DNA from: Spirosoma panaciterrae DSM 21099
Lineage (GTDB): Bacteria; Bacteroidota; Bacteroidia; Cytophagales; Spirosomataceae
Reading direction: 5' to 3'
Assembly (NCBI RefSeq): GCF_000374025.1
Contig: NZ_KB893194.1
Location: 26,061 to 90,060 of the forward strand
Length of the DNA stretch: 64,000 bases
Position numbers and translations under genes: made by a program. Of this stretch, positions 62,801 to 64,000 are shown piece by piece. The notes beneath the pieces are model-generated. The model ran no database searches and had not been told where the DNA came from. It saw only the letters and a program-made list of their open reading frames with translations. Positions within the stretch are counted from its first letter, which is position 1. The number at the start of each line of letters is the position of its first letter.

Positions 62801-63751
62801 ATGAAACAATTTCCCCTGCTATTTTGCGGCTTTTTCCTCGTCCTTTCTGCCTATTCCCAATCCATTGTTTATGTAACACCTGCCGGTGCAGGAAACAATT
62901 CCGGAAGCTCCTGGACCAACGCCCTTTCTGGCCTTCAATTACCCAACCGGGTCGCCACCGCCGATTCTGGAACCCAGTTCTGGATCGCTGCAGGAACCTA
63001 CAAACCTACTACCACAACCGACCGAACGGCCTCATTCAGCATTGCATCAGGCTTATCGGTTTACGGTGGATTTGCGGGTACAGAGGCTTCATTAGAGCAA
63101 CGAATTAATGGAAGTAATGAAACGATATTTTCGGGTGACATTGGCCAAGAAGGGTATGCACAAGATAATAGTCAGAGCGTACTTTGGATAGGACTTTTTG
63201 GTGGACAAACATGCCTGAATGGCTTAACTATACGTGATGGGCATAGACTACCTGGCGATAAATTCTATTATATAATCAAACAAAACGGGGTTGGTATAAG
63301 CACAGTTTTCTTCAAAAAAAAATCTCATTTGCTCATTGAAAATTGTAAAATCATTGAGAACATTTCTGAGGATTTCGGTACTGGAGGTGGCTTATCAGTC
63401 CTACTTGCTGATTCTGGCCAATCTAATGTAACGATTAAAAAATGCTTATTTTCACAAAACCAAAATTATTCTGGAGGAGCTTATTTAACAGCACAGTACA
63501 CTAAAGGAATCATCATATCGCTCATAGAGGATTGCGTCTTTTCAAATAATTCGGCGGTTGGCGGTTATGGTGGCGCGATTTATAGTACTACTTATGATTC
63601 TACTGTTTGTTCCCTTAAAATAAAGAATAGCCAATTTCTTTCAAACCAAGCTACATATTCGGGTGGGAGCCTATATTCTAATTGGGCTCAATGTCAAATA
63701 GAATCTTCATGGTTTGTTAAGAGTATGTTGGGAAATCATCTTTGGCAATAA
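62801..63751 (+). pseudogene. Exported right-handed beta-helix protein truncated by an insertion sequence
   Basis: The ATG at 62801 starts a signal peptide (MKQFPLLFCGFFLVLSAYSQ), followed by YVTPAGAGNNSGSSWTNAL and FWIAAGTYKPT, the usual opening of Bacteroidetes parallel beta-helix surface proteins. Repeats such as IENCKIIENIS, IKKCLFSQNQNYSGGAY and IEDCVFSNNSAVGGYGGAIY follow. The chain breaks off in a helix turn: the last dozen residues (about SMLGNHLWQ) come from the inserted element at about 63721, so a C-terminal sorting domain, expected for type IX secretion, is missing from this copy. The rest of the gene may lie beyond the element, outside the window. Confidence 0.75.
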
Positions 63752-64000
63752 GTCTCGATTCGTTGTAACATGATCTGGCTATTGGCCAGATACAGCCAAC
63801 TGACCGAAGAAGATGCTGTATGCTCATAGTCTTTGACGATTCTCCGAAAATAGTTCGTCCAGGCAATGCTTCGTTCCACTACCCATCGTTTGGCCACCGG
63901 TACAAAACCTTGGGCTGATTCAGGCCGCGACGCTTTCTCAAAATCGATACTCCAACGGTCAAGCTCTTGAGCAAACACGCCGTTGTAGGCTTGATCGCCG
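63721..64000 (-). mobile_element. IS5-type insertion sequence, left part only
   Basis: The element probably begins near GAGTATGTTGGGAAATC at 63721, 15 bases before the transposase stop, and runs past the right edge. The boundary is estimated from the break in the beta-helix protein and the compact layout of IS5-family ends; the other terminal repeat is not visible. Confidence 0.65.
63736..64000 (-). CDS. IS5-family transposase, C-terminal part
   Basis: The minus-strand frame is open to the window edge (GDQAYNGVFAQEL is read beyond the first internal start), so this is the C-terminal 88 or so residues of a transposase. The motif KRWVVERSIAWTNYFRRIVKDYE (in part) holds the final Glu of the DDE triad in the WVVER context typical of IS5/IS427-group enzymes. 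The stop lies inside the presumed terminal repeat. Confidence 0.85.
   Translation of the reverse strand, partial: GDQAYNGVFAQELDRWSIDFEKASRPESAQGFVPVAKRWVVERSIAWTNYFRRIVKDYEHTASSSVSWLYLANSQIMLQRIETYCQR

Overview
The window looks like chromosome from a Cytophagales bacterium of the Bacteroidetes, most like Spirosoma or a close relative. Visible support: SusD and TonB-receptor outer-membrane genes, a short (287-residue) primary sigma factor, Bacteroidetes-type promoters (TTTG-N19-TANNTTTG, perfect ahead of the tRNA), A-rich rather than Shine-Dalgarno leaders, and the gene complement. The genus is inferred, not shown. Most of the window is balanced in base composition; about 27.7-31.0 kb is clearly AT-rich and looks acquired.

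Layout. 1-1.5 kb: 3' part of a susD gene. 1.6-18.3 kb: a 16-kb minus-strand nucleobase-catabolism cluster. A Tat-exported nucleoside hydrolase releases bases, an NCS1 permease imports them, PreT/PreA reduce uracil or thymine, dihydropyrimidinase and beta-ureidopropionase open and cleave the ring, and a class III aminotransferase plus a malonate-semialdehyde dehydrogenase lead to acetyl-CoA or propionyl-CoA. XdhA/XdhB/XdhC add purine hydroxylation. A divergent Lrp/AsnC gene is the likely regulator. A frameshifted glycosyltransferase remnant hangs off the xdhC end. 19-27.6 kb: a 7TM sensor kinase, topA, a GH20 hexosaminidase and a zinc-less sirtuin.

27.7-31.7 kb: an accessory segment with a Shedu-like (DUF4263) defence gene, an HxlR regulator divergent from a CPBP membrane protease, a frameshifted cupin and a DUF1275 membrane protein. 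Two homologous long-hairpin elements (28.83-28.97 and 30.71-30.91 kb) with GTT.../...AAC core-like ends delimit the genes the way attC sites delimit integron cassettes. This is my main candidate for an undescribed system.

31.8-45.8 kb: M61 peptidase; an envelope operon (TPR protein, plug-less beta-barrel, HU-TM-SPOR protein); then housekeeping genes rpoD, pnp, rpsO, an LptF/LptG permease and a START-like protein. 45.9 kb: a tRNA with anticodon CAT. 46.2-49.3 kb: a candidate small RNA or attenuator, a CPA1 Na+/H+ antiporter and an RsbRD-type kinase. 49.3-53.6 kb: a lipoprotein plus TonB receptor pair behind a palindromic operator, and holA. 53.8-60.9 kb: a fused serine-hydrolase/D-aminoacylase gene divergent from a four-gene operon (DgcN, DgcA, DUF3445, APC permease) that suggests D-glutamate or D-amino-acid use. 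61.0-62.7 kb: rhodanese, AcpH-like and dCMP deaminase genes. 62.8-64.0 kb: a beta-helix surface protein cut by an IS5-type element that runs off the window.
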